DNA of 64,000 nucleotides, taken from the NCBI GenBank assembly GCA_002404155.1, contig DHJC01000076.1, positions 1 through 64,000 of the forward strand, written 5' to 3'. The notes under the pieces were generated by a model that saw nothing but the letters and a program-made list of their open reading frames with translations, did no database searches and had not been told where the DNA came from. The stretch comes from Chloroflexi bacterium UBA4730 (lineage in GTDB: Bacteria > Chloroflexota > Limnocylindria > P2-11E). Numbering within the stretch: the stretch's first letter is position 1; the number at the start of each line of letters is the position of its first letter. Below, in pieces: positions 33,215 to 42,225 of this stretch. The position numbers and the translations under genes are program-made.

Positions 33215-34356
33215 CAGACCACGTTGTGCTCGACCACGAGCGCGCCGCGCGCAAAGCGATCGAACCGCAGGGTGCTGACGTCGACGCTCGGCGGCTCGCC
33301 GCAGATCAGCTGCGCGACGATCTCACCGGCGGCAGGCGCGTGCATCAGCCCGTGCCCGGAGAAGCCCGCCGCACAGACGAAGCCCGGCACTTCCTCGATG
33401 GTCCCGAGGATCGGATGCCGGTCAGGGGTGTCCTCATAGAAGCCGGCCCAGCCGGTCTTCACCGTCGCCCGCTCCAGCACCGGCAGCCGCGAGAGAGCGT
33501 GCTCCACGACGGTCGGCAGGAAGTCCCAGTTCACCGAGTCGTCGAACCGCGGTGGATCGGCGGGATCGGCCATCCCGAGGAGGACGCCGCCGGATTCTCG
33601 GTGGAAGTAGAGGCCTGACGCGAACTCGATGGTGAGCGGGAACTCGTGATCGAGCCCCGCGACCGGACCGGTCACGAAGATGTGGCGGCGGAGCGGCGCG
33701 ATCGGCAGCCTCAGTCCGACCATCGCCCCGACCTGCGCGCCCCACGCGCCGGCGGCGTTCACGACGGTGCCGCACTGGATGCGCTCATCACCCGCGCGGA
33801 CCGCCGTGACTCGGCCACCCGACACGTCGATCGCGCGGGCCGGCGCGCCCTCGCGGAACTCGACGCCGCGCTCGCGCGCGCGGGCGACGTAGCCCTGCAG
33901 GATCGAGTGCGGATCGGCGTAGCCGTCCCTCGCGCAGAAAGTCGCGAAGCGCACGTCGTCGACGCGCACCTCGGGGAAGATCGCCTGGGCCTGCGTTCCG
34001 GTCAGCCGTCGCGCAGGTACTCCGAGGCGCTCCCAGAGCGCGAGCGAGCGCTCGAACGGCACGATGTCCCGTTCCTCGGTGATGAGAAAGAGGTAGCCGA
34101 CCTGATGGAACTGCGGGTCGACGCCCATTTCGTCCCTGAATGCTTCGAGCCGCGGCAGCGCACGCTGCGAGAGCCGGACGTTCACCTCGGTCGAGAACTG
34201 CAGCCGGATGCCGCCGGCGTTCTTGCCGGTCGACCCGTTGCCCAGACGGTCGCGCTCGAGCACGACGATGCGGCCGGCACCGCGAAGGCTGAGGTGATAC
34301 GCGATCGACGCACCGATGACGCCTCCGCCGACGATGACGACGTCGGCGCTCGTCAT
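33214..34356 (-). CDS. FAD-dependent amino-acid (sarcosine/glycine-type) oxidase
   Basis: 380 residues, typical of the DAO/SoxB family. The FAD-binding GxGxxG is VVIVGGGVIGASIAYHL at the N-terminus; the second FAD-contact region is NAGGIRLQFS, the central GTVVNAAGAWGAQVGAMVG is the DAO motif, and the C-terminus carries GFVCAAGFSGHGLMHAPAAG. The enzyme oxidises small amino or N-methyl amino acids in the cytoplasm. It is coupled to the M55 peptidase upstream (4-bp overlap), which would release D-amino acids, so a D-amino-acid substrate is plausible. Confidence 0.9.
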   Translation of the reverse strand: MTSADVVIVGGGVIGASIAYHLSLRGAGRIVVLERDRLGNGSTGKNAGGIRLQFSTEVNVRLSQRALPRLEAFRDEMGVDPQFHQVGYLFLITEERDIVPFERSLALWERLGVPARRLTGTQAQAIFPEVRVDDVRFATFCARDGYADPHSILQGYVARARERGVEFREGAPARAIDVSGGRVTAVRAGDERIQCGTVVNAAGAWGAQVGAMVGLRLPIAPLRRHIFVTGPVAGLDHEFPLTIEFASGLYFHRESGGVLLGMADPADPPRFDDSVNWDFLPTVVEHALSRLPVLERATVKTGWAGFYEDTPDRHPILGTIEEVPGFVCAAGFSGHGLMHAPAAGEIVAQLICGEPPSVDVSTLRFDRFARGALVVEHNVV

Positions 34357-35204
34357 TGCTCCGGCGGCACGGCGGACGGCGCGATACGGACCATCACGAG
34401 GAGCGCCTTGTACAGCTCGAGATAGTCGCGCGATGCGTACGCGACGGCGCGCGGCCCGCTGCGGCGCGTGCCCGGGATGAGCTCGGCCATGTCGGCCATC
34501 GCCGAGGTGAGGAACACGAGCTCGATGTCGTTCCGGGCCTTCGGCTTGGTGGGCTTCGTGTCGCGCGCGACGTCGATCGCCTTCGCGGCGGCGACCTGCA
34601 GGAGCTCCTGCACGCGCTGCGGATGGAGCATCTTCGCGGAGAACCGGCCCGTCGCGTCCTTCGTTTTCACGGTGACACAGTTCGGCACGAGCGCCCGCGC
34701 CTCACGGCAGGTCGCGCCGTCGCCCGAGACGAGGGTCACGCTCGCGTCGAAGTACCCCGCGAGGTACACGTTGAGCGTGGTCTCGCCGACGGGCGTCCCG
34801 TTGAGCCGGCACTCGTAGATCGCGCGGCTCGCGTACGTGTGGTCGAGCACCGCGCGCGGATGCCCCGCTCGGCCGTGGTAGCCGATGAAGAAGCAGGTGT
34901 CGTAACCACCGTCGATGCCCTGACCCATGGACCAGGGCTTCGCGGTGCCCACGAGGAGCTCGGCACGGGGATCGACCTCGTCGGCGTAGAGGTTGTGCAT
35001 GTTGCCGTGCGAGTCGTTCACGCAGAAGCGCGCGGCACCGCTGGATGCCGCGCCTTCGATCGCGGCGTTCACTTCCTTGGTCATCCACGTCCGCGCGCGC
35101 TCGTACTCGACGCCGCTCATCATCACGTGGCTGTAGGCCGCGACGCCGCCGATGCCCTCCATGTCGACGGAGATCCACACGCTCGAGGGATCACGCTTCG
35201 GCAC
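34353..35204 (-). CDS. M55 family D-aminopeptidase (DppA-like)
   Basis: 283 residues with the M55 signatures: ISVDMEGIGGVAAYSH (metal-binding Asp and Glu) at the start, VNDSHGNMHNLYADEV (metal and catalytic His), FIGYHGRAG and the nucleophile-region LAGYFDASVTLVSGD. DppA homologues are zinc decamers that release N-terminal D-amino acids from peptides. The following amino-acid oxidase gene overlaps by 4 bp, giving a plausible pathway for peptidoglycan-type D-peptides. Confidence 0.93.
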   Translation of the reverse strand: MPKRDPSSVWISVDMEGIGGVAAYSHVMMSGVEYERARTWMTKEVNAAIEGAASSGAARFCVNDSHGNMHNLYADEVDPRAELLVGTAKPWSMGQGIDGGYDTCFFIGYHGRAGHPRAVLDHTYASRAIYECRLNGTPVGETTLNVYLAGYFDASVTLVSGDGATCREARALVPNCVTVKTKDATGRFSAKMLHPQRVQELLQVAAAKAIDVARDTKPTKPKARNDIELVFLTSAMADMAELIPGTRRSGPRAVAYASRDYLELYKALLVMVRIAPSAVPPEQ

Positions 35205-35262
35205 GGTGAGGGATGGTAGGACGTCGTCACGTGCGCCGTAGACAGGTAAAATGGATTAGCCC

Positions 35263-35347
35263 GCCGACGTGGTGAAATTTGGCAGACACGTACGCTTCAG
35301 GGGCGTATGGCCGAAAGGCTTTGCGGGTTCAAGTCCCGCCGTCGGCA
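35263..35347 (+). tRNA. tRNA-Leu (CAG)
   Basis: Complete class II tRNA: acceptor GCCGACG with CGTCGGC, anticodon stem TACGC/GCGTA around TTCAGGG (anticodon CAG), long variable arm and T-arm GGTTCAAGTCC. Discriminator A at 35347. A decayed LAGLIDADG gene starts right after its 3' end on the other strand. Confidence 0.96.
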
Positions 35348-35755
35348 CAGTGGCGTAGCCGGTAGCGCTCCCAGATCTCCCACCTCCGAACGAGCCGCGG
35401 CACGGTCACGTCCTGCGTAAACAGCTCGATGCTTGCGTACTTGCCATACCGCAGAACGTTTAACTCGTGCCGAGGCGGCTTGGGTGGGGTCACCTCGATG
35501 TACCCGCGCGTCCGTAGGGGTGGCTCCGGTCGCGCGCGCAGCCATTCCAGGTGCGCCCGGCTGGCGGAGTTGAACTGCGCCATCAGCCGTTCATACCGTT
35601 CGTCGGATAGAGCCGCTTCGTCGGCGCATGCACGAAGTTCACGACGCTTCCATCACCATCCAGCCGGCCGCGTACGACCGGCAGCAGGAACTCATCAGGC
35701 ACGTCGATGCCGCCGAGGGTGAGGCTCTTCGCGGTCGAAAAGATGTGCGCCGCCC
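35329..35755 (-). pseudogene. decayed LAGLIDADG gene beside tRNA-Leu
   Basis: On the minus strand one frame reads AKSLTLGGIDVPDEFLLPVV then RGRLDGDGSVVNF, the second LAGLIDADG helix with its flanks, and ends in a stop near 35583. A shifted frame continues as YERLMAQFNSASRAHLEWLR and later HELNVLRYGKYASIELF. So there is one frameshift near 35590, and the first LAGLIDADG half is missing. The last codons run into the tRNA 3' end. It is homologous to the intact gene at 17402-18214 (compare KSLTIGPIAIPDEHLL and GLLDGDGSIL). Confidence 0.8.
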
Positions 35756-35937
35756 CGAAGCCGGTACGCTTTGCCGCGCCGAGCCGCCGCGTTGTTCGCG
35801 ATCCGCGGGTCATCGCTCGCCTTCCGGCCATTTGACCAGCCTGTCCCCTCGCCCTTGGCCACATCCCTCTATATGCGAGGCTACGGCGCGTCGCGTCTAG
35901 AGAGGTCTGTTCGGCTACGGCTCCGGTCCAGGCACGG

Positions 35938-37575
35938 CTACTGCCTGACCACCGTCTTCACGTACCAGTCCTCGACGTTCCAGAACCGCTGCGGGGGATC
36001 GTTCACCGGTGCGACGCGAAAGCCGTACACCGCGCGCGATTGCGCATAGAGGTAGTCGCTGTAATACAGGAACACCACGGGCACATCCGCCGCGATGGCG
36101 TTCCACACCTGGGTGAAGAGCTCGCGGCGCTTGGCCTGGTCGACCGTCCGGCGGGCCTGCTCGAGCAGCCGGTCCATCGCGAGGGTCGAGTAGCCCGAGA
36201 AGTTGTCGCCCGGGTCGCTCACCTGGCTCGAGTGGAAGAAGGGGTACGGGTCAGGGTCGTTCCCCACGGTAATCCCGACCAGCAGCGCGTCGAAGTCGCG
36301 CTGGCGCGCGACGCGATCCACCAGCTCGGCGAACGACGTCGCACGCACGTCGACCTGCATACCGATGTTCCCGAGGTCGTCGGCGATCTGGCGGGCCGCC
36401 GCGAGCCGCGCGGGCTCATCCGACGTCGAGATCGAGAACCTGAGCGCGACGCCGCCCTTGTCCCGGATGCCGTCGCCATCGTGATCCGTCCAATCGGCCG
36501 CATCGAGCTGCGCCTTGGCGTCGGCGGCCGAGAAGGTGGCCCGGGGGACGTCGCGCACGAACGCCCACGACGTCGATGGCACGAATTCGTCGGCCACGCT
36601 TCCTCGCCCATCCGCCGCGACCTGCAGGACCTTGCCCCGGTCGATCGCCGTCGCGATGGCCTGGCGCACGACGCGGTCGCGGAAGATCGCCTTCGTCGAG
36701 CGAACGTTCAGGAAGAGTGCCGTGAAGTCGTTCGTCGGCAGGCTGAGCAGATCGACCGCCTTCAGCGTCCGCGCCCGACCGGCGTCCTGCGGCGACAGGC
36801 CGCCGGTGCCGTCGATCTCGCCGCGCGCCAGCGCTCCGAGCGCGTCGGTCGGGTCGCGGTAGAAGCGGAGGACGATCTTGTCGAGGTATGGCCGCGCGCG
36901 GGCGGGCTTCGTCCGGTAGAAGTCGTCGGATCTGACCAGCGTGACCTGATGCGCGTCGACTTCGCTGACCCTGAACGGACCCGTGCCGATCGGTTTGGTG
37001 TTGAAGGGCTGCGTGGCGAGATCCGCGAAGCTCACTCGTCCGAGCAGATGGGCCGGCAGGAGCGGCACGGTCGTGCTGCCGGCGAACGGCGCGTATGCGT
37101 TCGGCAGCGTGAACCGAACGATGCTCGGAGCGAGGGCCGCGACCACGACGCCGCGGAACGCATCGGCGAACGGGCCCGCGTACGCCTTGTCCTGCAGCAG
37201 CCCGACGGTGTACAGGACGTCGTCGGCCGTCACCGGCGCACCGTCCTGCCAGCTCGCGTCCGGCCGGATCGTGAACGTCCAGGTCTTCCCGGTCTGGTCC
37301 ACCTCGTAGGTCGACGCGAGATCCGCGACGATCGTCCCATCGCGGTCGAATCGGGTGAGGCCGCTGAACACGAGCCGCGACACATCCTCGTCGACGTTCG
37401 TCGCGGCGATGATCGGATCGAAGTACTGCGGAACGCCCGCGACGCCTTCGACGTACGTGCCGCCGAACGCGGGATCGGTCGGAAGGTCCGTGCGATCGGT
37501 GGCGATCGCGACGATGCTCGTGACGGCAAGAAGCCCGACGAGAGCCAGCACGAGAAGCTTGTCGCGTCGGGTCAA
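35938..37575 (-). CDS. ABC transporter peptide-type substrate-binding protein
   Basis: 545 residues from TTG 37575. A hydrophobic N-terminal signal segment (LLVLALVGLLAVTSIVAIAT) without lipobox Cys is followed by the family-5 (DppA/OppA) binding-protein fold: RLVFSGLTRFDRDGTIVADL, WTFTIRPDASWQDGAPVTAD, PIGTGPFRVSEVD, RDRVVRQAIATAIDRGKVLQ and the C-terminal YSDYLYAQSRAVYGFRVAPV. It binds peptides or other solutes outside the membrane. No permease or ATPase of this class is nearby. Confidence 0.92.
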   Translation of the reverse strand: MTRRDKLLVLALVGLLAVTSIVAIATDRTDLPTDPAFGGTYVEGVAGVPQYFDPIIAATNVDEDVSRLVFSGLTRFDRDGTIVADLASTYEVDQTGKTWTFTIRPDASWQDGAPVTADDVLYTVGLLQDKAYAGPFADAFRGVVVAALAPSIVRFTLPNAYAPFAGSTTVPLLPAHLLGRVSFADLATQPFNTKPIGTGPFRVSEVDAHQVTLVRSDDFYRTKPARARPYLDKIVLRFYRDPTDALGALARGEIDGTGGLSPQDAGRARTLKAVDLLSLPTNDFTALFLNVRSTKAIFRDRVVRQAIATAIDRGKVLQVAADGRGSVADEFVPSTSWAFVRDVPRATFSAADAKAQLDAADWTDHDGDGIRDKGGVALRFSISTSDEPARLAAARQIADDLGNIGMQVDVRATSFAELVDRVARQRDFDALLVGITVGNDPDPYPFFHSSQVSDPGDNFSGYSTLAMDRLLEQARRTVDQAKRRELFTQVWNAIAADVPVVFLYYSDYLYAQSRAVYGFRVAPVNDPPQRFWNVEDWYVKTVVRQ

Positions 37576-37604
37576 CGCTCAGCGCCCACGGCGGGCGGGA
37601 TCGC

Positions 37605-37832
37605 TCAGGCCGCGGGCGACGTGGTCCGCGCGCCGACGAGCGAGATGATGATGAACACCACGACGAGCACGACGGTGAGGCGGAACAGCGTCCGCTCGAT
37701 GCCGCGGCGGCTGCGGTACGCCGTCGACTCGCCACCGAACGTCGACGAGAGGCCGGTCCCCCGCGCCTGCAGGAGGATCGACGTCGCCACGGCGACGGCG
37801 ATGAGCAACTGTGAGACCTGAAGCAGATCCAT
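37605..37832 (-). CDS. secG: preprotein translocase subunit SecG
   Basis: 75 residues with two helices. LIAVAVATSILLQARGTGLS is the conserved first helix and QxRGxGL turn; GGESTAYRSRRGIERTLFRL precedes the second helix (LVVVFIIISLVG). SecG assists SecYEG in protein export. It lies in the common context tpiA-gpmI-secG, here with a membrane-protein gene inserted before it. Confidence 0.92.
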   Translation of the reverse strand: MDLLQVSQLLIAVAVATSILLQARGTGLSSTFGGESTAYRSRRGIERTLFRLTVVLVVVFIIISLVGARTTSPAA

Positions 37833-37854
37833 CGGGAGACCGCAGTGTATCCGC

Positions 37855-39234
37855 TCAGCGCGGGCGGTAGATGAAGAGCCCGCCCGGCACGCGCGCGACG
37901 AGCCGGTAGCGCTCGTCGATGGCCCGCACGAGCGACGGCTCCCAGCGCGCCCGCTCGTAGGCGGCCGCGTCGCTCAAGCGCGCGAGATCCACCTCGCTCA
38001 CGATCGCAGTGAAGCGCGCGGCGCCGATGTCCGAGAGCAACGGGCCCGGATCGAGCGCGCCGCGGCTCACCAGGCGGCTCCACAAGAACAGATCGTCGAC
38101 GACGACCTGATGCCCCGTCGCGACGACCAGCCCGCTGTCCTCGGCGAGCACGAGCTGGTCACCGGCGAGCACGATGCCGACGCTCGTGAGCCGCGACGGA
38201 TCGCCCCACGCGCCGGTGGTCGCGGCGCGTCCGGGTACGACACCGAGCGGGTCGAGCAGCAACGCGGCAAGGACGAGGTTGGCGACGGCGACGACCGGGT
38301 AGAACGGCGCGCGCGCGAGTCGCGGCGCCGCGGACGCCAGCGCGAGCGACGCCGCGGCGCCGAGATCGAGGAGGTAGTTGATCGTGGCGCCCTCGCGGCC
38401 GCCGAGCACGACCACCGCCGCCGCGGCAACGGCGTATGCGGCGATCGGACCCGAGAACGCGCGCGCCACGAGCGCGCCGCCCACCGCCCCGGCGTAGATG
38501 ACGACGGCGAGGACCACGAGCTGCGCGGCCGATTCCGCGGTCCACGGCAGCGCGTTCCACGCGATCACGTGCCGGAGCAGTCCCTCGTACCCGAACGGGA
38601 GCAGCGCGAGCGCCGCGAGCCCGATCGCGACAATTCCGCCGAGCACGAAGGGTCGAAGGAGGGCCCGATCGCGCCAGGCGATCCAGACGAGGAGCGCGAC
38701 AGCGGGCACCGCCGCAGTCGGCTTGGTCACGACGGCGAGCACGAGCAGTGCCGCCGCGACACCCGCGCGTCGGCGTTCGAGCGTCACGACCGCCGCGACG
38801 GTGAGTGCCAGCGCGACGAGGTCGGGCTTCACCGCCGGGCCCCAGATGGCGACGGGCGCGAACGCGAGCCACCCGAGCCCGAGCGCGACGGCGATGCGCA
38901 GGCCCCCGGCTCGCGCGCGCCACGCGATCAGACCGGCGATGACGAGCGTCGCGGCGATGCTGAGGATCCGCCCCGTCACGAACGGGTCGCCGACGGACGC
39001 GAGCACGAAGTACAGGGGCGGGTAGTTCGCCGCGGTGAAGGTCGCACCGCCGGTGTCGGCATACGTCGCGAGCCCGCGTGACAGGATCGCCGCGTGCGCG
39101 ACGGCGCCCTCGCCGTACAGCACCGGGCCGCCGAGGAGCAGCGCGTGCGTCCAGGCCAGGAGCGCGAACCCGGCCATGACCGCGGCGATCGCGGCGTACG
39201 CGAACCACGCCGCGGAGGTGCCGCGGCCGGTCAT
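37855..39234 (-). CDS. polytopic membrane protein, GT-C glycosyltransferase-like
   Basis: 459 residues with about eleven helices. The first extracytoplasmic loop carries GEGAVAHAA and then AANYPPLYFVLAS, similar to the catalytic-loop region of GT-C mannosyl- or arabinosyltransferases that use polyprenyl-phosphate sugars, although the usual DE pair is not clear. The C-terminal 130 residues are a soluble extracytoplasmic domain (VLAEDSGLVVATGHQVVVDD). Its ATG overlaps the gpmI stop by 4 bp. Confidence 0.7.
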   Translation of the reverse strand: MTGRGTSAAWFAYAAIAAVMAGFALLAWTHALLLGGPVLYGEGAVAHAAILSRGLATYADTGGATFTAANYPPLYFVLASVGDPFVTGRILSIAATLVIAGLIAWRARAGGLRIAVALGLGWLAFAPVAIWGPAVKPDLVALALTVAAVVTLERRRAGVAAALLVLAVVTKPTAAVPAVALLVWIAWRDRALLRPFVLGGIVAIGLAALALLPFGYEGLLRHVIAWNALPWTAESAAQLVVLAVVIYAGAVGGALVARAFSGPIAAYAVAAAAVVVLGGREGATINYLLDLGAAASLALASAAPRLARAPFYPVVAVANLVLAALLLDPLGVVPGRAATTGAWGDPSRLTSVGIVLAGDQLVLAEDSGLVVATGHQVVVDDLFLWSRLVSRGALDPGPLLSDIGAARFTAIVSEVDLARLSDAAAYERARWEPSLVRAIDERYRLVARVPGGLFIYRPR

Positions 39235-40739
39235 CGTTGCTCGAGCAGCGAGTGTCCGGTCATGCGATCCGGCACGGGAATGTCCAGCAGCGCGAGCAGC
39301 GTCGGGGCCAGGTCCACAAGACCCCCGTCGTGGATCGCCCAGCGTCCCGGCTCGCGCGAGACGAACGCCACCGGCACGGGGTTGGTGCTGTGCTGGGTGT
39401 TGATGCCGCCATCCGGGAAGCGCATCTCCTCCACGTTGCCGTGGTCGGCGGTGAGCAGGACGCAGCCGCCCGCGGCGAGCACTGCGTCGACGGTCGTGCC
39501 GACCGCGGCATCCGTCGCGGCCATCGCGCGGAGGGCAGCCTCGAAGACGCCGGTGTGGCCGACCATGTCCGGGTTGGCGAAGTTCACGATCGCGAAGTCG
39601 TACGTCCCGGACGTGACGGCCTCTTTCAGCTTCGCGGCCACCACGGCGGCGCTCATCTCCGGCGCATGGTCGTAGGTCGCGACCCTCGGCGACGGCACCA
39701 GTACCCGGTCCTCGCCGGGGTATGGCTCCTCGCGGCCGCCGTTGAAAAAGTACGTGACATGCGCGTACTTCTCGGTCTCGGCGATGTGGAATTGCCTGAG
39801 CCGGCGCTGGGCGATCACGTCGGCGAGCGGGATCACGGTCGCCGGCGGGAACGCGACCAGCACCTCCGGTAGCCCGACCTGGTACTCGGTCATCGCCACG
39901 TAGGTCAGGCCCCGAGGAACGCGACCGCGCCGGAAGCCGTCAAAGTCGGGCTGCAACATCGCCCAGGTGAGCTGCCGCGCGCGGTCGGGCCGGAAGTTGA
40001 AGAAGATGATCGCGTCCTCATCGGCGACGGGCCGGCCGCTGCCGACCACGTGCGGCTCGAGCAGCTCGTCCTTGCACTCGGGCGAGCGGTAGCAGGCGCG
40101 TAGCGCGTCCACCGCGCTGTCCACGGCGGGACCATCGGCGTCGACGATCGCGCGATACGAGCGCTCGGTACGTTCCCACCGCTTGTCGCGATCCATCGCG
40201 TAGAAGCGCCCGTGCACCGTGGCGATCGGCGCGCCGACCTCGGCGATGAGCGGCAGCGCGCTCCGCGGCGGCATGTCGCGGCCGTCGAGGAAGGCGTGCA
40301 CGACCACGTCGCGCACGCGTTCACGCTTCGCGAGCTCGATGAGCGCCGCGAGATGTCGCATGTCGGCGTGCACGCCGCCGGTCGAGAGGAGTCCCATGAG
40401 ATGGAGGGTGTGACCTGCCCTCGCCGCCGCGCACGCGACGCGCAGCGCTGCGTTCGAGAAGAAGCTCCCATCGGCGATCGAGCGGCCGATCACCTCGAGC
40501 GCCTGCGGCTCGGCGTAGCCGGCGCCCATGGTGAGATGGCCGACTTCGCTGTTGCCCATCACGCCGGCGGGGAGCCCGACGGCGGTGCCGCTTGCCTCGA
40601 GCGCGGCATGCGGGTGATCGCGCAGGATCGCATCCAGCCGCGGCGTATCGGCGCGGGTCGCGGCGTTCGACGGCGAATCCGGCGCGATGCCCCACCCGTC
40701 CAGCACGCAAAGGACGACCGGGCGGTAGGCCGCGCTCAA
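39231..40739 (-). CDS. gpmI: 2,3-bisphosphoglycerate-independent phosphoglycerate mutase
   Basis: 502 residues from a TTG at 40739 that overlaps the tpiA stop (TTGA). The start is fixed by LCVLDGWGIAP, the conserved first metal motif. The catalytic Ser is in VMGNSEVGHLTMGAG; further metal-site motifs are VVHAFLDGRDMPPRSA, FFNFRPDRARQL, NPDMVGHTG and LTADHGNVEEM. It interconverts 3- and 2-phosphoglycerate in glycolysis, with Mn. Confidence 0.96.
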   Translation of the reverse strand: MSAAYRPVVLCVLDGWGIAPDSPSNAATRADTPRLDAILRDHPHAALEASGTAVGLPAGVMGNSEVGHLTMGAGYAEPQALEVIGRSIADGSFFSNAALRVACAAARAGHTLHLMGLLSTGGVHADMRHLAALIELAKRERVRDVVVHAFLDGRDMPPRSALPLIAEVGAPIATVHGRFYAMDRDKRWERTERSYRAIVDADGPAVDSAVDALRACYRSPECKDELLEPHVVGSGRPVADEDAIIFFNFRPDRARQLTWAMLQPDFDGFRRGRVPRGLTYVAMTEYQVGLPEVLVAFPPATVIPLADVIAQRRLRQFHIAETEKYAHVTYFFNGGREEPYPGEDRVLVPSPRVATYDHAPEMSAAVVAAKLKEAVTSGTYDFAIVNFANPDMVGHTGVFEAALRAMAATDAAVGTTVDAVLAAGGCVLLTADHGNVEEMRFPDGGINTQHSTNPVPVAFVSREPGRWAIHDGGLVDLAPTLLALLDIPVPDRMTGHSLLEQR

Positions 40740-41485
40740 CCGCCGAACGCCTTGATGATCGCGGCGAACTCGTCGGACTTCAGCGAGGCTCCGCCGACGA
40801 GCGCGCCATCGATACCGGCGGCGCCGGCGAACTCCGCGACGCTCGCGGCCGAGACGCTCCCGCCGTACAGCACGCGGATCGCGTCGGCGGGCACGCCGTG
40901 GACCCGCAGCGCGGTCCGGATCGTCCGGGCGGCCGCGCTCGCATGCGCGCCCGTGGCGGGGCGGCCGGTGCCGATGGCCCAGATCGGCTCGTAGGCGACG
41001 ACGAAGCGGTCCGCCGTGATGCCCCGCACGTCGCTCAGGTCGCGATCGATCTGCTGCTTCAAGACGGCAGCGGTCTCCTCGGCCGCGAATTGCGCTTCGG
41101 TCTCGCCGACGCAGAGGATCGCGCGCAGGCCGGCGCCGAGCACGCGCCCGAGCTTGCGCGCGACGCGCGCGTCGTCGTCGCCCTGATCGCGGCGGACCTC
41201 GGAGTGGCCGACGATCGATCCGGCCGCCCGGCCGCGCAGCATCGAGACGCTCAGCTGACCGGTGTATGCGCCCGCGACCTCCCAATGGACGTCCTGCGCG
41301 TACACCGAGACGTCGGACCCGCGCAGCGCGTCCGCCACCGCGGTGAGCGCGATGGCCGCGGGTGCGACGCCCATCTCGGTACCGGGATGCGCCATCGCGC
41401 CGACCGTTCGGGCCAGCGCGGTCGCGTCCGCGACGGTGGCGGGATTCATCTTCCAGTTGCCGACCACGAGGCGCCCGCGGCTCAT
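40736..41485 (-). CDS. tpiA: triose-phosphate isomerase
   Basis: 249 residues from ATG 41485, preceded by a strong GGAGG. Motifs: VVGNWKMNP with the substrate-binding Asn and Lys, IVGHSEVRR (catalytic His), VVAYEPIWAIGTGRPAT (catalytic Glu) and RVLYGGSVSAAS plus GALVGGASL for the phosphate loop. It interconverts DHAP and glyceraldehyde 3-phosphate. It is coupled on both sides: whiA stop upstream (ATGA) and gpmI downstream. Confidence 0.97.
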   Translation of the reverse strand: MSRGRLVVGNWKMNPATVADATALARTVGAMAHPGTEMGVAPAAIALTAVADALRGSDVSVYAQDVHWEVAGAYTGQLSVSMLRGRAAGSIVGHSEVRRDQGDDDARVARKLGRVLGAGLRAILCVGETEAQFAAEETAAVLKQQIDRDLSDVRGITADRFVVAYEPIWAIGTGRPATGAHASAAARTIRTALRVHGVPADAIRVLYGGSVSAASVAEFAGAAGIDGALVGGASLKSDEFAAIIKAFGG

Positions 41486-42225
41486 TCCTCCGCCTCCTCC
41501 ACGAGTCGCCGGAGCCGCGAGCGGACGACCCATTTGGTCGTACCGAGCCGGCGGGCGAGGTCGTTCAGTGTCGCGGCCGGCGCGCGCAGCCGGGCGCTCG
41601 CGGCCTCGCGCAGCGGCGCGGGAAGCCGCGTGAGCCGGCCGGCCCGCGCGAGCACCCGAATGGCCTCGGTCTGGGTCCGCGCGGATGCGACCGCCCGCGC
41701 GAGATTCGCCGCCTCGGCGTTCACCAGCGCGTTCGTCCGTCCGCGGACCTCGCGCGAGACACGCCGGGCCTCGAACCGAAGGAGCGTCTCACTGGCGCCG
41801 CACGCCCGGAGGTACGCGGCGATCAGCTCGGCGTCGCGGATCGTGAAGACCAGCTGGCCGCGTCGCGAGCGGATGGCCGGCGCGAAGCCCTCACGGCCGA
41901 GCATCGACGCGGCGCGACGGACCTCGCCGCGCGGCGGCCGAAGCTCGAGGAGATAGCCAGACGGTCCGGCCGACACCGAACCGCCGGCGAGCATGAGACC
42001 ACGGAGGTACGTGCGGCGGCAGCAGACCCGGCGGAAGAGCGAGCCCGGGTCGACCTCCTCGGTGCGGTGGGCCACCCGGCGCGCCGGCACGCCGAGATGG
42101 CCCGCGCGCGGAAGCAGTGCTCCGAGGACGCGTGCGTCGCACGTCTTGAGCGGCAGTCGCGAGAGCTCGGCCTTGACCTCGTCCGACAGCGGTGATCGCT
42201 CGCGCGCACCGACCCCGCGCGTCAC
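41482..42225 (-). CDS. whiA: DNA-binding protein WhiA (short form)
   Basis: 247 residues from GTG 42225, overlapping the rapZ stop as GTGA. WhiA has an N-terminal LAGLIDADG-like domain, recognisable as CDARVLGALLPRAGH and FRRVCCRRTYLRGLMLAGGS, and a C-terminal helix-turn-helix (LNDLARRLGTTKWVVRSRLR). It regulates cell division, and sporulation in actinobacteria. It is about 60 residues shorter than typical WhiA (about 310), mostly in the first domain and linker. The usual yvcK gene between rapZ and whiA is missing. Confidence 0.88.
   Translation of the reverse strand: MTRGVGARERSPLSDEVKAELSRLPLKTCDARVLGALLPRAGHLGVPARRVAHRTEEVDPGSLFRRVCCRRTYLRGLMLAGGSVSAGPSGYLLELRPPRGEVRRAASMLGREGFAPAIRSRRGQLVFTIRDAELIAAYLRACGASETLLRFEARRVSREVRGRTNALVNAEAANLARAVASARTQTEAIRVLARAGRLTRLPAPLREAASARLRAPAATLNDLARRLGTTKWVVRSRLRRLVEEAEE

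Noticed and set aside
41482..42225. WhiA read as a homing endonuclease because of its LAGLIDADG-like domain
   Set aside because: It has the WhiA C-terminal HTH and sits directly after rapZ; the LAGLIDADG fold is ancestral in WhiA and not catalytic.
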